Assembly: GCF_014805625.2 (NCBI RefSeq)
Contig: NW_023998514.1
Coordinates: forward strand, 78,304-142,303
Reading direction: 5' to 3'
Length of the DNA stretch: 64,000 nucleotides
Origin: Glossina fuscipes
Taxonomy: Eukaryota; Arthropoda; Insecta; Diptera; Glossinidae
Made by a program: the position numbers and the translations under genes. Of the stretch, positions 1 through 12,004 are shown piece after piece; the first letter of the stretch is position 1; each line of letters starts with the position of its first letter. The notes under the pieces were generated by a model. That model was given only the letters and a program-made list of their open reading frames with translations, searched no databases and had not been told where the DNA came from.

Positions 1-1026
1 AGCGAAATAGTCGAGCGCAGAGCCACTTTTCAAATATTTTTTGAATAGCGTATTTTTTATTCCTGTAATATATAATTGTTTTATTAAACCAGGGCGGACA
101 ACTATTTCGAGGTCGGCACTGCTTGATCGGAGCAGATGCAGCAGTAGCTAGATTTAATATATTGTAGAACGATGACAATAAGCTTTTAATACTCCCGGTT
201 GAGAAATCAAGCCTCATGTGTGAAAGACGATGTTTTAGCAATACAATATTGGTTTTATGAAAATCATAATATTTTTTTAAAAAAGTTTGATTTGGCACAT
301 TAAGGCAGTTCAACGAACTATCATTCTTATGTTGAAAGGAAACGCACATTGATGGATGATAAAGGTCCTCAGGTAAACTAAAAGGTGGACAACGATTTAC
401 GTTAATCTCAGGAAAGTTGGAAAAGCAGAGATCAAGCAGTCTACCAATACAATTAGGGGTATGATTGTATTGAACTAAATTATGATCAAACAATTCATTA
501 AAGAACTCAACCCTATCAGACGTTGAAGTAGGAACCAAACAGCCAGAATTATCAGTGTTACACCAAGCGACTTGAGGCAAATTGAAGTCACCCAATGCAA
601 CGACCAAATCGCTAAGTCTAGACCGCTGAGCCACTTCACAAATGAGGGCAGCGTGTTTCTTGTAAATCGAGATATCACAATTTGGGGGAACAGAGGAGCA
701 GGTTACAAATAGCTGTTTATTAGGCATTATCGCACGAATGGCGATAAATTCATCGTCAGGAGAAGTGGGAAATTCTATTGAATTGGACGGGACTGACGCA
801 GATATGGCAATTACTACACCACCACCAATGCGATTCACTCGATTCTTTCTGAAGACTTGGAAAGAATTGTGAAAAAGTTCCGACGAATGAAGATCGAGTT
901 TTAACCAAGTTTCGTTGAATGCCAAACAGAAAAACTCCGTGCTCACTGAATTTGGAAAAGTAGAACGAATTTGTGAATTAAGGCTCCTAACATTTTGATA
1001 AATGAGATATAGTGGGCCTGAAAAAA
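1..1026 (-). CDS. CR1-like non-LTR retrotransposon ORF2, endonuclease part (copy A, open at window edge)
   Basis: This is the N-terminal part of the ORF2 polyprotein, whose apurinic-type endonuclease nicks target DNA for target-primed reverse transcription. Read on the minus strand, the frame opens with NVRSLNSQI (about 994-968), followed by the endonuclease motifs ETWL (about 914-903) and GDFNLPQVAW (about 594-565), then the linker to the reverse transcriptase. By eye I find no stop from about 1026 down to base 1, so it continues off the scaffold edge and the RT domain lies outside. ORF1 of the same copy ends at 1030 just upstream. No clear ATG marks the ORF2 start; re-initiation or read-through is inferred. 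This is the best preserved ORF2 stretch of the family in the window. Confidence 0.82.
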
Positions 1027-1029
1027 CAA

Positions 1030-2122
1030 TTAGTTTTTTGAAGGCGACAAGACTATCGGTTTGGTATTACGGGGACGATCACGAGGGATAAATTCCTTAA
1101 TCAAGGATCCTACTGGCCACATTGGTTTGTTTAACAACATATCACTGTTTTCAGTCGGAACTAATATTTCAAAAGAGGAGATTGCCCTAGATTGTGAAGG
1201 AGCCATTATGGAAATGCTAACGCGCTTTAAGTTGACTGATGGGACTTTCGTCGCCAGATAACTTTTTATGTTATCCACCGAAGTTTCAGGTGCCAGTCTT
1301 AACACAAATATTGCTTTTCTGGGAAGAACTGCCGTCAAGCAAATGCCATTACTTGGAACAGGGGGGTTCACGGTTTGGGGAGTTTAGAGTTGGAGAAAAT
1401 ATGGATAGCGTTATCGCCCTTGCACCAGCAGCTTGTACGACTTGCTCGTCTGGTGACCAGCGTTCACATTCGAACAACCAGGGGGAGCGGATGATTTATT
1501 TTTCTCTTTATTATATGTAGGCGATGGTACTTGATAAGGCTGAATGGCGGCCCTGGGCGGAAATACCCTTGCCACTTCAGCGTAGCGTACAACGGAAGGA
1601 CTTCCCGGCTTGTTTGTAACTACTTTGTTACCAACCGGCTCAACAATATCGGAAACATTACCATTTCATTTTAGAGTTAGAGGCAGCTGTAGCTTTTACC
1701 AACGAATTAGATTTGGAGAAAGCCAGAGGTGACGTCCCACACGCTACACTACGAGTAGAAGATGAGTGTCCAGTAAAGCGACACTCATCAAACCTATACT
1801 TAATGAGCTCAAACTTTTCCCACAAGGAGCCGAGTTTTCTACTCAATTCCGAGAAACCATAACGGGTCTCCGTGAAAAGTTTATAAAAGTCAATGTCCCC
1901 CTGCCTACAGTCAGGACATGGCCATCTTAAGCCTTCAGACGGATCAGCGACTGCGTCAGCAGCACGGCCAAGAATACCGGCACACTTTGCATGACCAAAG
2001 CGCTCGCAGAGCCAACAAGAAATGAATCTATCAGAATCCGGGCCTGATTTCGCCCGACAAGGTGTATAAACACTCCATGTCCTGTCAAAAAGACAGTTGT
2101 GGATTATGAAGAACAGACACAC
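1030..2122 (-). pseudogene. ORF1 (PHD finger, gag-like) of copy A, frameshifted
   Basis: ORF1 of the same element is a nucleic-acid-binding gag-like protein. The first frame (2122-1658) holds a PHD-type finger with CWLCERFGHAKC and a following CPDC, then an FYKLFTETRYGFSEL helix region. The middle part (NVSDIVEPVGNKVV, SVVRYAEVARVFP) is in another frame directly after the stop at 1658. The C-terminal block (LPRKAIFVLRLAPE to EFIPRDR) is open from 1371 to 1030. The same blocks occur in order in the copies at 29.6 kb, 42.8 kb and 57.7 kb, which shows that the three frames were once one ORF. At least two frameshifts make this copy non-functional as it stands. Confidence 0.8.
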
Positions 2123-2149
2123 AAATCACTAAAAAAAAAAATCCTGAAC

Positions 2150-4335
2150 ATAAAAATTTATCAACCAATTTGTGCAAAACTTCTCTGTTAGTTTGACACT
2201 GTAACGAGAGATCATTGAAGAAAGGTTTGATACCATATTCGCAGTTTAGCGAACCCTTCAAATAGGACTTTCATTCCTTGAGAAAGAGATACCTGTTCAT
2301 ATTGATATTTAGAAATTTGAGAACTCTTAAACAAAACCAAATTAATCCTTATAAATGTACTTAACATTCGAGGTCGTAATGCTAAATTTTGCTAATTAAA
2401 GTGGACAATTCCTTTAAGTAATATAGCAAATTGCATGAAAATACCGGATAGCTGTAGTGTTTTGTTTTCAAATTATTTAAGCGTGCAATGAATCGTTCTG
2501 ACTCGCCGGATTGGTGTGGGAGTAGAAATTTAATTTGAAATATCCATCCTACACAAAACAAAAATTATTATTTTCTTCACGTGCGTCATCTAATTTAAAA
2601 TTTATAATCACAACAAAAAGATACGTAATTATCTTAACTCATGCCTATCCTTCACTCATCCTAGCTCCTCCGGAAATCTTACTAAATAATTACGATATTA
2701 AAGTAAACTCGTTCGTAAATTTAAATTAATTGATTAAGGAACGAACAATATATATTTAAAAGGAATTCCATATGTGAATTTCATAACTTAAGAAGAAAAA
2801 TTAGAATAAAAAAACAAAAAAAGTTTTTTCTTAAATCAAAATTTATATTGCAATAATAAAAAAGTTAATCTAGATAAAATTAATTTAATTATAGAAAAAA
2901 TACTTCAATTTAATAGCAAATATATACAAAAAAAAAAGTTATGCTTAATTTATCTTTGATTCTTTGAAAATTCGGTAAGTCCCATACCAATAAGAAGAAC
3001 TTCCTCTTTTTGGGCTTATTAATTGACCAAGATAGTTTTCTTGATTATTTCACTAAAACTTACGATTCTCATTCCTTTAGCAACACGCACCAGGGCCAAC
3101 ACAAGCTTCTTGATTATTACAGCAAAATTTACATACGAATTTTAATAAAAATGTTATCTCAAATGTCTATGTTTTGCAAAATGTTTTTTTTACGCCATCA
3201 GCCACTTTCATAGTGGCTATTTCAATAAACTGTCATTCTATTCAAAATGGCAAATAATTGTTTAGAACGAACTAATTATTTAATACATAATAAAGTCAAT
3301 TTGATCGTTTCGGCTTGTTGCTTAGCAAGAGCGTCCGGAATACGTTTCCAATTGCTCAACAGATTCCGTTTTTGTTTTCAATTGCAAAACTTGGACTTGT
3401 GTGCTTTGCACTTTAGGCTCACTTTAAAAATATCAGAAATGTTTTAAAACTCAAAATAATGTTTTATTTTTAATATTTTAATACTTGACCTCTCAGAAAA
3501 AACGTTTGCTTAGTAATAGAAGCTGAAATACGACGCGAAAGATCAAAACGAAATCATCATACTTTGGAATCGGTTGGTGTTCGATTGCTTTCGTATCGAG
3601 TTGGAATTCTTATTTGTTGCGTTTATAATGGAATATTTGTGACATTAAGTTTAATAAATAAAATTAAGTACATTACTGTTTATTTAAATTGCCTGACTTT
3701 TCTTAATTAACAGCTTGATATTTTTAATTCCCATGTTAAATTTGCCTGGCTATATTCTGTCCAAACAAAATCTAAATATCACCTTTCCAAATTACTTTTT
3801 AAATAGTTTCAAGTAATTGCAGAAATTTTTTCCTGAATTCCATATTTATTATTATATATATATACTACATATATATATCATATATCTATTTACCTCTTTT
3901 GATATTTCAAGGCACCAACAAGTAAAAGCACCGAAAATAATTATTTGATTTTGCTACCTCTGCCAACATTTTGAAATTTCTGAGATTAAGTAATTTTTCT
4001 ATGTTCGACAGCTTTGCTTTCGCACTAAAGTATGACATTTTGCTTTCGATCTTGGCCAAACACTCATACGTTGTCGAGTATCATCAACTAAATTCTCCAC
4101 CAACTCAAATTACAAATTCAATATAGCGTTTGCTCGATAACGAGAACCATAAACCGACACCTGGTAATTGCCATATACCTAATCAGCTGTTTGAAGTGGT
4201 TATGCCACATACCTAATAATTGGTTATATTAGTGGAGTAATAATTTATCAATTGTGAGTAACTAAGACATCAATCGGTCAAAACAATAATAATTCTACAA
4301 CAATCGTACAAACAACAACTATAGAATAACTTGAA
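2150..4335. other. AT-rich stretch without recognisable genes
   Basis: I see no coding pattern, transposon domain or splice-bounded exon. Short AT-rich open frames (for example 2535-2729, 3010-3213 and 3247-3447) have no domain signature. A TA-rich microsatellite lies at about 3850-3890. The 5' UTR of copy A may extend a little above 2122. Confidence 0.5.
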
Positions 4336-4339
4336 CAAG

Positions 4340-4575
4340 TTTCTGTTATGCTAATTGCAAGGAGGTGATTGATTGCACGCTCATGCGTTAGGAGTGCAAT
4401 AATGTTGCCACTTTCCACTAGCAACAAGGCAAAAGCTCTACGATGGGCTTATACAGTATGTCGTGAAGAAGATGTGGACTTGCAAAACCTGTTCAAGCAA
4501 GCGCAAAGCGCGTTTTCCGAACTCGGTAAGGACTTGAAGAATTTAACTTATCAGTTGGCGTCAGGACTTTTTTAA
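4340..4575 (+). pseudogene. ORF1 fragment of a PHD-type non-LTR retrotransposon (copy B)
   Basis: The frame ending at 4575 reads KAKALRW, then a CREEDVDLQNLFKQ block and AFSELGKDLKNL. This matches the region after the PHD finger in copy A (DIDFYKLFTETRYGFSELSRKLGSL). Upstream, in another frame, Cys pairs (YANCKEVIDC and ECNNVATFH) look like the zinc ligands of the finger. Only about 240 bp are recognisable. Divergence from copy A suggests a related subfamily rather than the same one. Confidence 0.6.
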
Positions 4576-4912
4576 TATGCCTGGCTCCTCTATTTTCACA
4601 ACATTTAAGCTTCAGTAAATTATGTTCAGATAAATTAAGTATCATTGTATTGTGTTTAAACGGTCGTTCTGTTAATATAATGACTTTTGACTATCCACTT
4701 TGCCACTTTGTAATGTTACTCGGGATTGACTGTATATTAGCTATTATTTTACGCAAATAAATAAACATGAAACAATCTAAAAACTTAATATACTTGCCGG
4801 TAGAAAGAACATCGTAAACTTAGCAAAATTTAAGATTCCAAATCAATAATATGAAAATGCATTAGAATAAGTTAACTCTAACAAATAAAGATATGTTACA
4901 TTTTCATTACAG

Positions 4913-4970
4913 GCAGAGGGCCCTCCTGTTCAAATGGAACCAGTTGATCTCAGTTTGCGGTCATCAAAAG
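4913..4970 (+). CDS. Candidate host exon with a PVDLS (CtBP-binding) motif, KLF3/8/12-like
   Basis: A 58-nt segment, more GC-rich than its AT-rich flanks, is bounded by a consensus acceptor (ttttcattacag, ending at 4912) and donor (gtaagg from 4971). One frame is open throughout and reads AEGPPVQMEPVDLSLRSSK. PxDLS is the known CtBP co-repressor binding motif, and a Q-M-E-P-V-D-L context is characteristic of the N-terminal region of KLF3/KLF8/KLF12-type Krüppel-like factors. No zinc-finger exons are visible in the window, so if the gene is real its other exons lie elsewhere on the scaffold. The exon call rests on splice signals plus motif; the family assignment is inference. Confidence 0.5.
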
Positions 4971-4979
4971 GTAAGGTAA

Positions 4980-6685
4980 ATTCTTTTTTTAAGGTTTCAT
5001 TTCTCCTATTTATTACTGTAACGTAACTAATTTGGTCGTTAATAATTGGCTGACTATTGTAAGAATTGATGAGCAGCTTAGCAGGTTTGTGAAATTAAAA
5101 TTATGTTTAAGACCATACACTGAAATCAATGTTATAGAAGGCGGGAACGGTAGTATTTTGAAAATTGCCAAAATATGTTAAAGTAGTTACCTTTTTAAAT
5201 TTAAAATTTCGAAGATTGTTCACAAACAAAAATAGCCGCGATGTACAAATTTGTTTCACCGTCAGTTTTTTAAGCCACCGGCTTCTCAACCACCGGTATC
5301 TCAAGTTTTGCTATCGGAAAATTCGGTCTTTCTTTTGTTATAAAATTTGTAGCAAAACAGTTTTTCTTATCTTATGCTTACGCGCAAATACTTTCTTCTC
5401 TCTACTGATGTCAACCTGAAACGTTCGCTGCAGGTAAAAAAGGGTACGTATCCTTTTCTAATGGCATAAAGATCGGGAATATATCCTATCATAGAATCTT
5501 ACAGTAGTATTAGATCAGTTGGTAGCTAATATAGAGTTGGTCACTGTTAAATTCTAGAATTGGTTTGAATAAATAACTCGCAAATGAGGAGGCTGAACCG
5601 CATTCCTCGAAAAGAACAATCATCAAGACATCCACCCAATGTTATATACAACCAATACAATGATAAACTCCTAAGAAGCCAAAATGTTTAAGAATGTATT
5701 CCCAGTCCAGCTTGCACTTCATTAAATTCATTTTGATACAGGCAAAAAAGGTTAAGTGGAAGGCGGTAAAATTGTAACCATAAACACAAAATCTGTTAGT
5801 TCTAGATAAACAAATGCATTTCATTCACCTTTATTGCGCTCTTTGTTTGAACCCTTAACCGACCACCCGAATGAATTCTGAATGCGGAAGGCACAATATC
5901 TAAGCTTTATCATTTAATAGTATTATACTTGCATGTATCAAGTATTCCGCCGAATCCGATAACTTTATCCGAAGCGTTTTTAAAAAAGTGCAAATACATA
6001 CAAAAAGAATTGACTAAAGCTGAACACTTGTATTTTACTTAATTTAATGCAATTAGCGTATTAATACACTCGAATGGAAACCTATCATCTTAAACTGTAA
6101 ATGAAAAAATATTATCGTGTGGTGGTTTTGCGAGAAAAATTTAGATAATTTAGATATCAGACGCAAGAAATACTTTTCTCTCTACAAGCAAACACCTTTG
6201 CAACCCTTAAATACGAGAGATTTCATGAAAAAATTCCTGTAGGTACAATTTTCAGTGTATTATCGCGAAACCGAATGAACGACTGCATTACCCGAAGCGG
6301 GTATCTTATGTTCGGTCTTGTCCGACTATGGTGCTCTTATTTGTTTAATCAAACTTTGTTTTTCGAACCCTTTTGGCCCATCTAAATTCTCGCACTCGCT
6401 CACGATTTACAATGGTCACGCTCTGACCCTAAAACGACTTAATAATAACTTAATAATAATTACAATTATCACTTGAGTTATGCGTATTAAATAAAATGTT
6501 TGGTCTAATTATCTTTGAACTGACAAGCATTCAATTGGAAAGGTCAAACTTACAAAGTTTTTACAAAATTTGCGGTAAATATATAAATTTTTGTGACCCA
6601 CTTCATGTTTATCATAAATATTACGTATATAGACACACAAATAGACGCTATTCCCATTTTAAAGCCAGCAAAACCGTGAAATGAT
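4980..6685. other. No gene recognised; possible intron sequence
   Basis: I see only AT-rich sequence with short unrelated open frames on both strands (for example 5107-5304 and 5642-5824). If the exon at 4913-4970 is real, this could be its downstream intron. Confidence 0.4.
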
Positions 6686-6689
6686 GTCA

Positions 6690-7065
6690 AAAATCATCGT
6701 CCTATTATCTCTTCAGCTTTCTAAGGAAGATATTTGAAAAAATTTAAAGTCAAATTATTAAGAACAATTTCCGAGAAAATTGTTACACAATATCAAGAGT
6801 TTAATATTAAAAGTCAGCATAATATTTGGCACTAAAAAATCCACTGGCATATTTCTCTATGACGTTGGAAAAGCATTTGATTTTCTTTGGTGTAATGTTT
6901 TGATTTTTAAATCTCTTGGATTTCCTCTTCTCGAAGTAGCTTGTCCTAAACTTAGGTACGATACCTCTGAATTTCTTCTTTATATAATTATTCATACGCC
7001 GCAAGTACTGGCTCTGGATACAACTTTGTTGTCGATTCTCTGTACCTGCTCTTTCTTTTCCCCTT
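6690..7065 (+). pseudogene. Jockey-type reverse transcriptase fragment
   Basis: Conceptual translation shows NHRPIISSAF plus RKIFEKI (the fingers motif near the start of non-LTR RTs), then TGIFLYDVGKAFDFLW and LIFKSLGFPLL, the region holding the first catalytic Asp (usual form LDVSKAFDxVW). A weak FPLNDF resembling motif B' follows near 7060. Several frame changes and stops are present. It is shorter and differs in sequence from the CR1-like copies, so I treat it as a separate Jockey-group element. Confidence 0.6.
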
Positions 7066-7598
7066 AATGACTTTATTTGACTTTAAACATTTAGAAGTTA
7101 TACAGTTACACGCTGTCCTATTCAGCATTTCAAAAGCAAGTGCAAAATCGACACACAAATGCTGTATCTATTAATAAATAAATTGTAAATTTGGTTTTAC
7201 ATATAAGATTCCCTTAATTAAAGTCATGTTTCAATCAATTGTATTACATGCTCGCCCAGGACTGTGTACTAACTCATTTTAAAAATTTGGAAATATACAA
7301 TTAATTTAAGCTTACATAATAAAATTACTAAATACCTTTTTACTTCCAAGTTGCACAATACGTGGGTCTATTATAAATGTGAACACATTAAGAATAAAAA
7401 TTCAAATTATAAAAACAATTTATGTGAAATTGTTAGTTATCTAAAAACATTTTTATAAATCACCCTATTTTATAGTCTGTGAAGCAAGTCTGTATACCAA
7501 ACCGATTTTCTGTACCATGCAAAGGTCTATTTCTTGAAGAAATATTTATATTTCACACAAAATTTCCTATTCCAGTCCAAAGTGATTGAATTTTCGAT

Positions 7599-7930
7599 AT
7601 GAGTTCAGTTTTTGAAAAAACCCTTTTACAATATTATCTCGACTGCAGCGAAGACGCTCCGCAGGCTTGTCATAAAATGCGAGATGTTCATGGTGGAAAC
7701 CCCTTATGAAATCGACAGTATGTAAATGGTGTGCTAGTTTCCGCTTCGAAAATTTCTAAAGCTTCTAACGCTTTAGTGGAAAGGTCAAATCATGCGAAGC
7801 ATCTCAAAATGTTTAAAAAGATTCCCTCCTAACAATGCCAAACAACACATATTGAGAGAATTTGGCTGACAAGCTTGCCAGTGCACAGCTCGGAAGAACT
7901 TTGAAAAATGCCTGAAAAAATTAATTGGCT
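7599..7930 (+). pseudogene. Mariner transposase N-terminal fragment
   Basis: From an ATG at 7599 the translation gives MSSVFEKTLLQYYLDC, then ACHKMRDVHGGNPL, resembling the first helix-turn-helix of mariner transposases. In a second frame STVCKWCASFRFENF resembles the conserved xxVxxWFAKFRSGDF block, followed by SGKVKSCEASQNV and a decayed second HTH (ENLADKL). Stops and frameshifts are frequent and the catalytic domain is absent. I recognised it by pattern alone. Confidence 0.45.
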
Positions 7931-8175
7931 CTGTAAATAAATTTTTGAACTCCGTTTAAGAAAACGCCGTCAACTTTGTTTTGATCCCTGATTTTATGTG
8001 TCTATGGAAGCTTTCTGTGATTTTTCCTTTTCGAAACATTTTAATGGAAAAATACATTTATTTTCACCGCTATGTTTACGTACAAACACGAATATATATT
8101 AGCAAAATGACCATTTATATGAAACGATGTACAAATCCACAATTTAAAGCAGCTGCACGTACTTACTGACGCCAG

Positions 8176-8361
8176 ATGTCTATTATTGACAGCTTGGTGA
8201 TCGTCATCTTGGCGACGGTTATGTTTTTTGCATGCTTGTGTTGGTATAAAGTATTTCACTTAAAATCATCCAAAACGTTAGAAGATCCTAACAAAATTGC
8301 ATGCTCGCAAAGACTAAGTTCAAAAACTTCAACTAAATCCAGATTTAACAAATTCCAATGA
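8176..8361 (+). CDS. Candidate small membrane protein (61 aa)
   Basis: This uninterrupted 61-residue ORF starts at an ATG and its first part is less AT-rich than its surroundings. Residues about 6-28 (SLVIVILATVMFFACLCWYK) form one hydrophobic membrane segment, followed by a basic, Ser/Lys-rich tail that looks cytoplasmic. No family is recognised, and no clear promoter, splice site or polyadenylation signal supports it. It could be a chance ORF or an exon of a larger gene. Confidence 0.25.
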   Translation: MSIIDSLVIVILATVMFFACLCWYKVFHLKSSKTLEDPNKIACSQRLSSKTSTKSRFNKFQ

Positions 8362-9654
8362 GTATAAATATACCACTAAAGTCTTTTTCTAAAGCACAAA
8401 AATGTTCAATGACTTCATAATGAAGTCACTACTTAAAATTGTTGAAAACTACAATTAGTTAAAACTTTAATTACGCCTTCTGGCACCATTTTATTTGTAA
8501 TATCTTTCTTTGACTGGATAATTTAATGACCACTTATTGACAGATTTTTTCGAAACCTAAAAATTATTTACTGAAGTTAGCGTCATTTTTTATAATATTT
8601 TTTAAATCAAAATTTTTAAAAAAACTTTCGTGATTTAAAAGGGTGTTTATTATGAAGCCACAATTAAAGTTTGCATTCAACTGATTGGCAATTGACTTAT
8701 GTTAGGGATTCTAAAAAGAAAGCCGGTTACTTTATCAGATTTGCTGTGATTCATTCTAGTTTTAAATAATTACAAAAAATTTTGGATATATCTCAACAAT
8801 TTTCCAAAATTGTAAAAAATGTATTCCAATGCACTCGTTGGCACTTCGTCAATAATTTGAGAAAATAACCTATTACTTCGTGCCCGCAAGCTAATACTGC
8901 CACTTAAGCGATTATAAGCGAATGTGTACATAGATATAATAAGAAATAATATATCACGCATACTTATGTGGACTGGCTGATAGTGCTTATTAGGATTCTT
9001 TTTTTTTATTAAACGCAATATTTATTTGAATTGTGACAATATTTCTACGCATTCACAAAGTACAAGTGTTCAAAATTTTCTAAACAGGGATTTATTGCGT
9101 TTTCTAGGTTCAATTCTTCGTTACATAACAGAAGGTTTAAATATCCAGAAAATCTATTTGTACAAAAATTATATTCCCCACAAAATCACTTTATTACATA
9201 CACATTAATTTTTATTAAAAAGACGTTCTTTTGTTAATGATGAGCACTCCTTATATATAGGATAGGATAGTACGACATGTTTGAAAATATGTCTAATTAC
9301 ATTTATATTTAATCGACGCAATAACCTACCTAACAAAACAATCGCGTATACGAATACTGTAGTTGTCAATCATGTGTATAGCAGCTTCTTAAAATTCAAG
9401 ACTGCTGCAAACTTAATAACGAAAATGTAACCATGCTGTACGAAAAAAGGTTTTCTATTTTTTCTTTGGTATTCTATGAACGAACACAATAAATTTGATG
9501 ATGACGCCGATTGCTGATTTAAGCGGCGCTTGGACACAACTACTTTTATAAAGCAACATGCAAGCAAACTTAACTCTCAAATTACATGTTCTTGGTAGCG
9601 TTTATGTGGAGAAGTTTATTTATCCAAATTCAACACGATTTGTGTGAATTCCCA

Positions 9655-9700
9655 CAGGTATAAATAGCCCATTGCTTGTTGAACGGACAGACATTTGATG
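9655..9700 (+). promoter_or_regulatory. Possible TATA-type core promoter
   Basis: A TATAAATAG box (about 9659-9667) sits in a locally less AT-rich context. No coding region or known initiator is recognisable downstream, so this may be chance or part of a decayed repeat. Confidence 0.15.
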
Positions 9701-11794
9701 GGTCGGGTTAGGTGATACAATCGCAAATTATTCAACCATAATCGCGTACAAACAAACAAACATTACTAAGTGAATACAATTCGAGCCAATTCAATTTTTT
9801 TAGCGAAAGCAATAGGATGGGAAAATTCATTCTGCGCCGCACAACTTGATTTATTTAAGCTACCAAAACAGCTCATGAACAAAGCTGTTTTCTTTAAATC
9901 TCGCTGTGTTACTCCACCCCTGGGAGCAGTTTGAGTTGTCCTAGTTGATGTGTAAGCATGCACATTCACACATCCAAATACACTATAATATTCTCTCACA
10001 GTATATATAAAAATTTATGTATACAACTCAACGTACTCATGTTCGTAGGTTTATTGGGTCTGGGTTAAGCAGATGCTACAACGTGAAGACTAAAACAAGA
10101 AGGCTAAAAATCTAAAGGCCATATCTTTCTGAAGCAAAGTAATGCCTGTCACAGCCCACAAACCAGGCTGGATTGTAAGCAGTGAATGTTGATATACCAC
10201 TTTATAAAATATCGTCAACTGTCGAAATTTACCATCCGTTTTCGAGCATTATGCCACTCGTACAATCGCACTAACAACGAATACAATTTTACGCCATTCT
10301 AATTTTTAATAATGCAAGATTCCACGTTCTGTCAATGCATCTTGCACACACATACATTTTAAAGCTGTATGTATTTATGTGAGAAGGTCACAAAGCGATA
10401 CAAAGTTTTACGCTTTGTGCATTGTGCTACATTAGAGTAAAGACATAGATAAATCACATTCCATTTCTGAAATAGACACCTTTTTCTAAAGCATTAAAAC
10501 TTAATGTTGGAGCAGAGTCAAATAATTTTTTTATAGACCGCTTTCGTCGACGCGCACACGCCGCTCAGGCTCGAAGAAAAGAATATATATGAAATTGTCA
10601 AATTAAGAAGTATTAGATTGCATTCTCTGTCTGTCTACTGATTACCGGTTACAGGTGTCCTATGTAGTATGAACTTACAAACTGTGCAGATTTTTTGTCA
10701 TATTAAAAGTTAATCTTGCATTTATTTAATCTAGAAACATCTCTTTTGTTAAAAATATATTTTTTCAACAAAAATTAATCTGACGAAACGTCATCATTAA
10801 AGTTATGTTATAGAAAAAATTAGAATTGGATAACGAAACTTTTATATATGTCGTAACATACTAATAAAACTAATAGACAACGTTAATGGAAACAATACAC
10901 CAAAGTCGACCGTAGGCGATGAATCTTCTATAAATTGCTTTAAAATTTTTTGAGGCGTCTTAAAATATTAGCGTAACAAATCAAGTGAAGCTTGGAAAAA
11001 CACAAAATATACTCACGTATCGTAACACCGGTTATTCTTTTATATGTAATTTCGCATTTTCCACAGATAACACGTTCTTTATTTTGTTATCGAATAATCT
11101 AAGTTTAGTCGAAGTTTATTAGTTAGAGCCTGTTCCGAAAAAAGCAAAGCGAAGGGATCATCTTGCTGACACCATTTTGCTTTTTTAGGCAAAGTGCAAT
11201 TTATATTTTTGTTCTTCCTTTTTCCAACTTTTTTGTGATGAAGTCCGCAAAACCTAATCGCATATCTAAGAATTCTTCAAAGAGACGAAGTACGAAGCAG
11301 ACATGACTAATTCATTTAGGGATCCATTTGACCTTTGTGCAGTCATCGTGGAATACCTTTTTTTAACACAATAACAAACTTAGCATATCCCATTTTATAT
11401 TTTCCAATCGTGAATTTAAATATATTACATTATTTGAAACAAAGGGGCTCGCAATTTCGAAACTGTTAATCAATACTACGCATAATTAACTGTGATGAAA
11501 AAAATATAAGCTAAACATTCTTTGTGTAGGTCTTCATTCAACATATTTCACCGATGCAGTACTTTAAATAGAAGACGAAGCAAATTAAGTTTAGGAGCAG
11601 CTTGGAAAATTTAACTACGTACATATGATTCAGACAATGTTTGGCATGAACGAGACAGATGCTTTTTGAGGTTATGTGAAAGGTCAAGTTCGTGACCAAA
11701 TTCAGCTTTTTGCTAAAAAGTCTAGTCATCATTTTGCACCGTAAAGGCCGTAAAAAAGATACATTACTAAATCAACCGACGCACACATACTTAC

Positions 11795-11860
11795 GTTGAG
11801 ATGAAGTAGATGACGATTTCGTCTTCGTCATCATTACAGTCACCACCACAGTCACGTCAT
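11795..11860 (-). CDS. Candidate exon end with strong splice donor
   Basis: On the minus strand a GC-richer segment ends in CTCAAC followed by GTAAGTATG (donor from 11794), a near-perfect 5' splice site. One frame reads MMTKTKSSSTSSQ before the junction, compatible with a first coding exon. The segment also contains the imperfect inverted repeat gatgacga/tcgtcatc. The gene is not recognised and no partner exon was found. Confidence 0.2.
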
Positions 11861-12004
11861 TTATTTGTCTATTGCGGCAACGATAATAAATAAAAAAAAA
11901 AAACAAAATATGAAGATGACTGTGCCACCAATTCACAAAACTTTTATTCCACTTTAAAGCAAAAGCGCGATTGTGCTTCTAACTGGCATGAAACTCCTAA
12001 GATA

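Larger units (their letters stand above)
7940..12000. other. Long stretch without recognised protein genes
   Basis: It contains one small ORF candidate (8176-8361), a perfect 9-bp-arm palindrome (TGACTTCATAATGAAGTCA, about 8408-8426), a TATA-box candidate (9659) and a candidate exon on the minus strand (about 11795-11860). Other open frames are short and AT-driven. I find no transposon domain here. Confidence 0.4.

Noticed and set aside
1061..1520. Plus-strand open frames of 66 and 93 codons
   Set aside because: They are antisense to the well-supported ORF1 C-terminal block of copy A and have no own signature.
4971..6690. Krüppel-like zinc-finger exons downstream of the PVDLS exon
   Set aside because: I looked for CxxC...HxxxH and TGEKP-type linkers in this stretch on both strands and found none.
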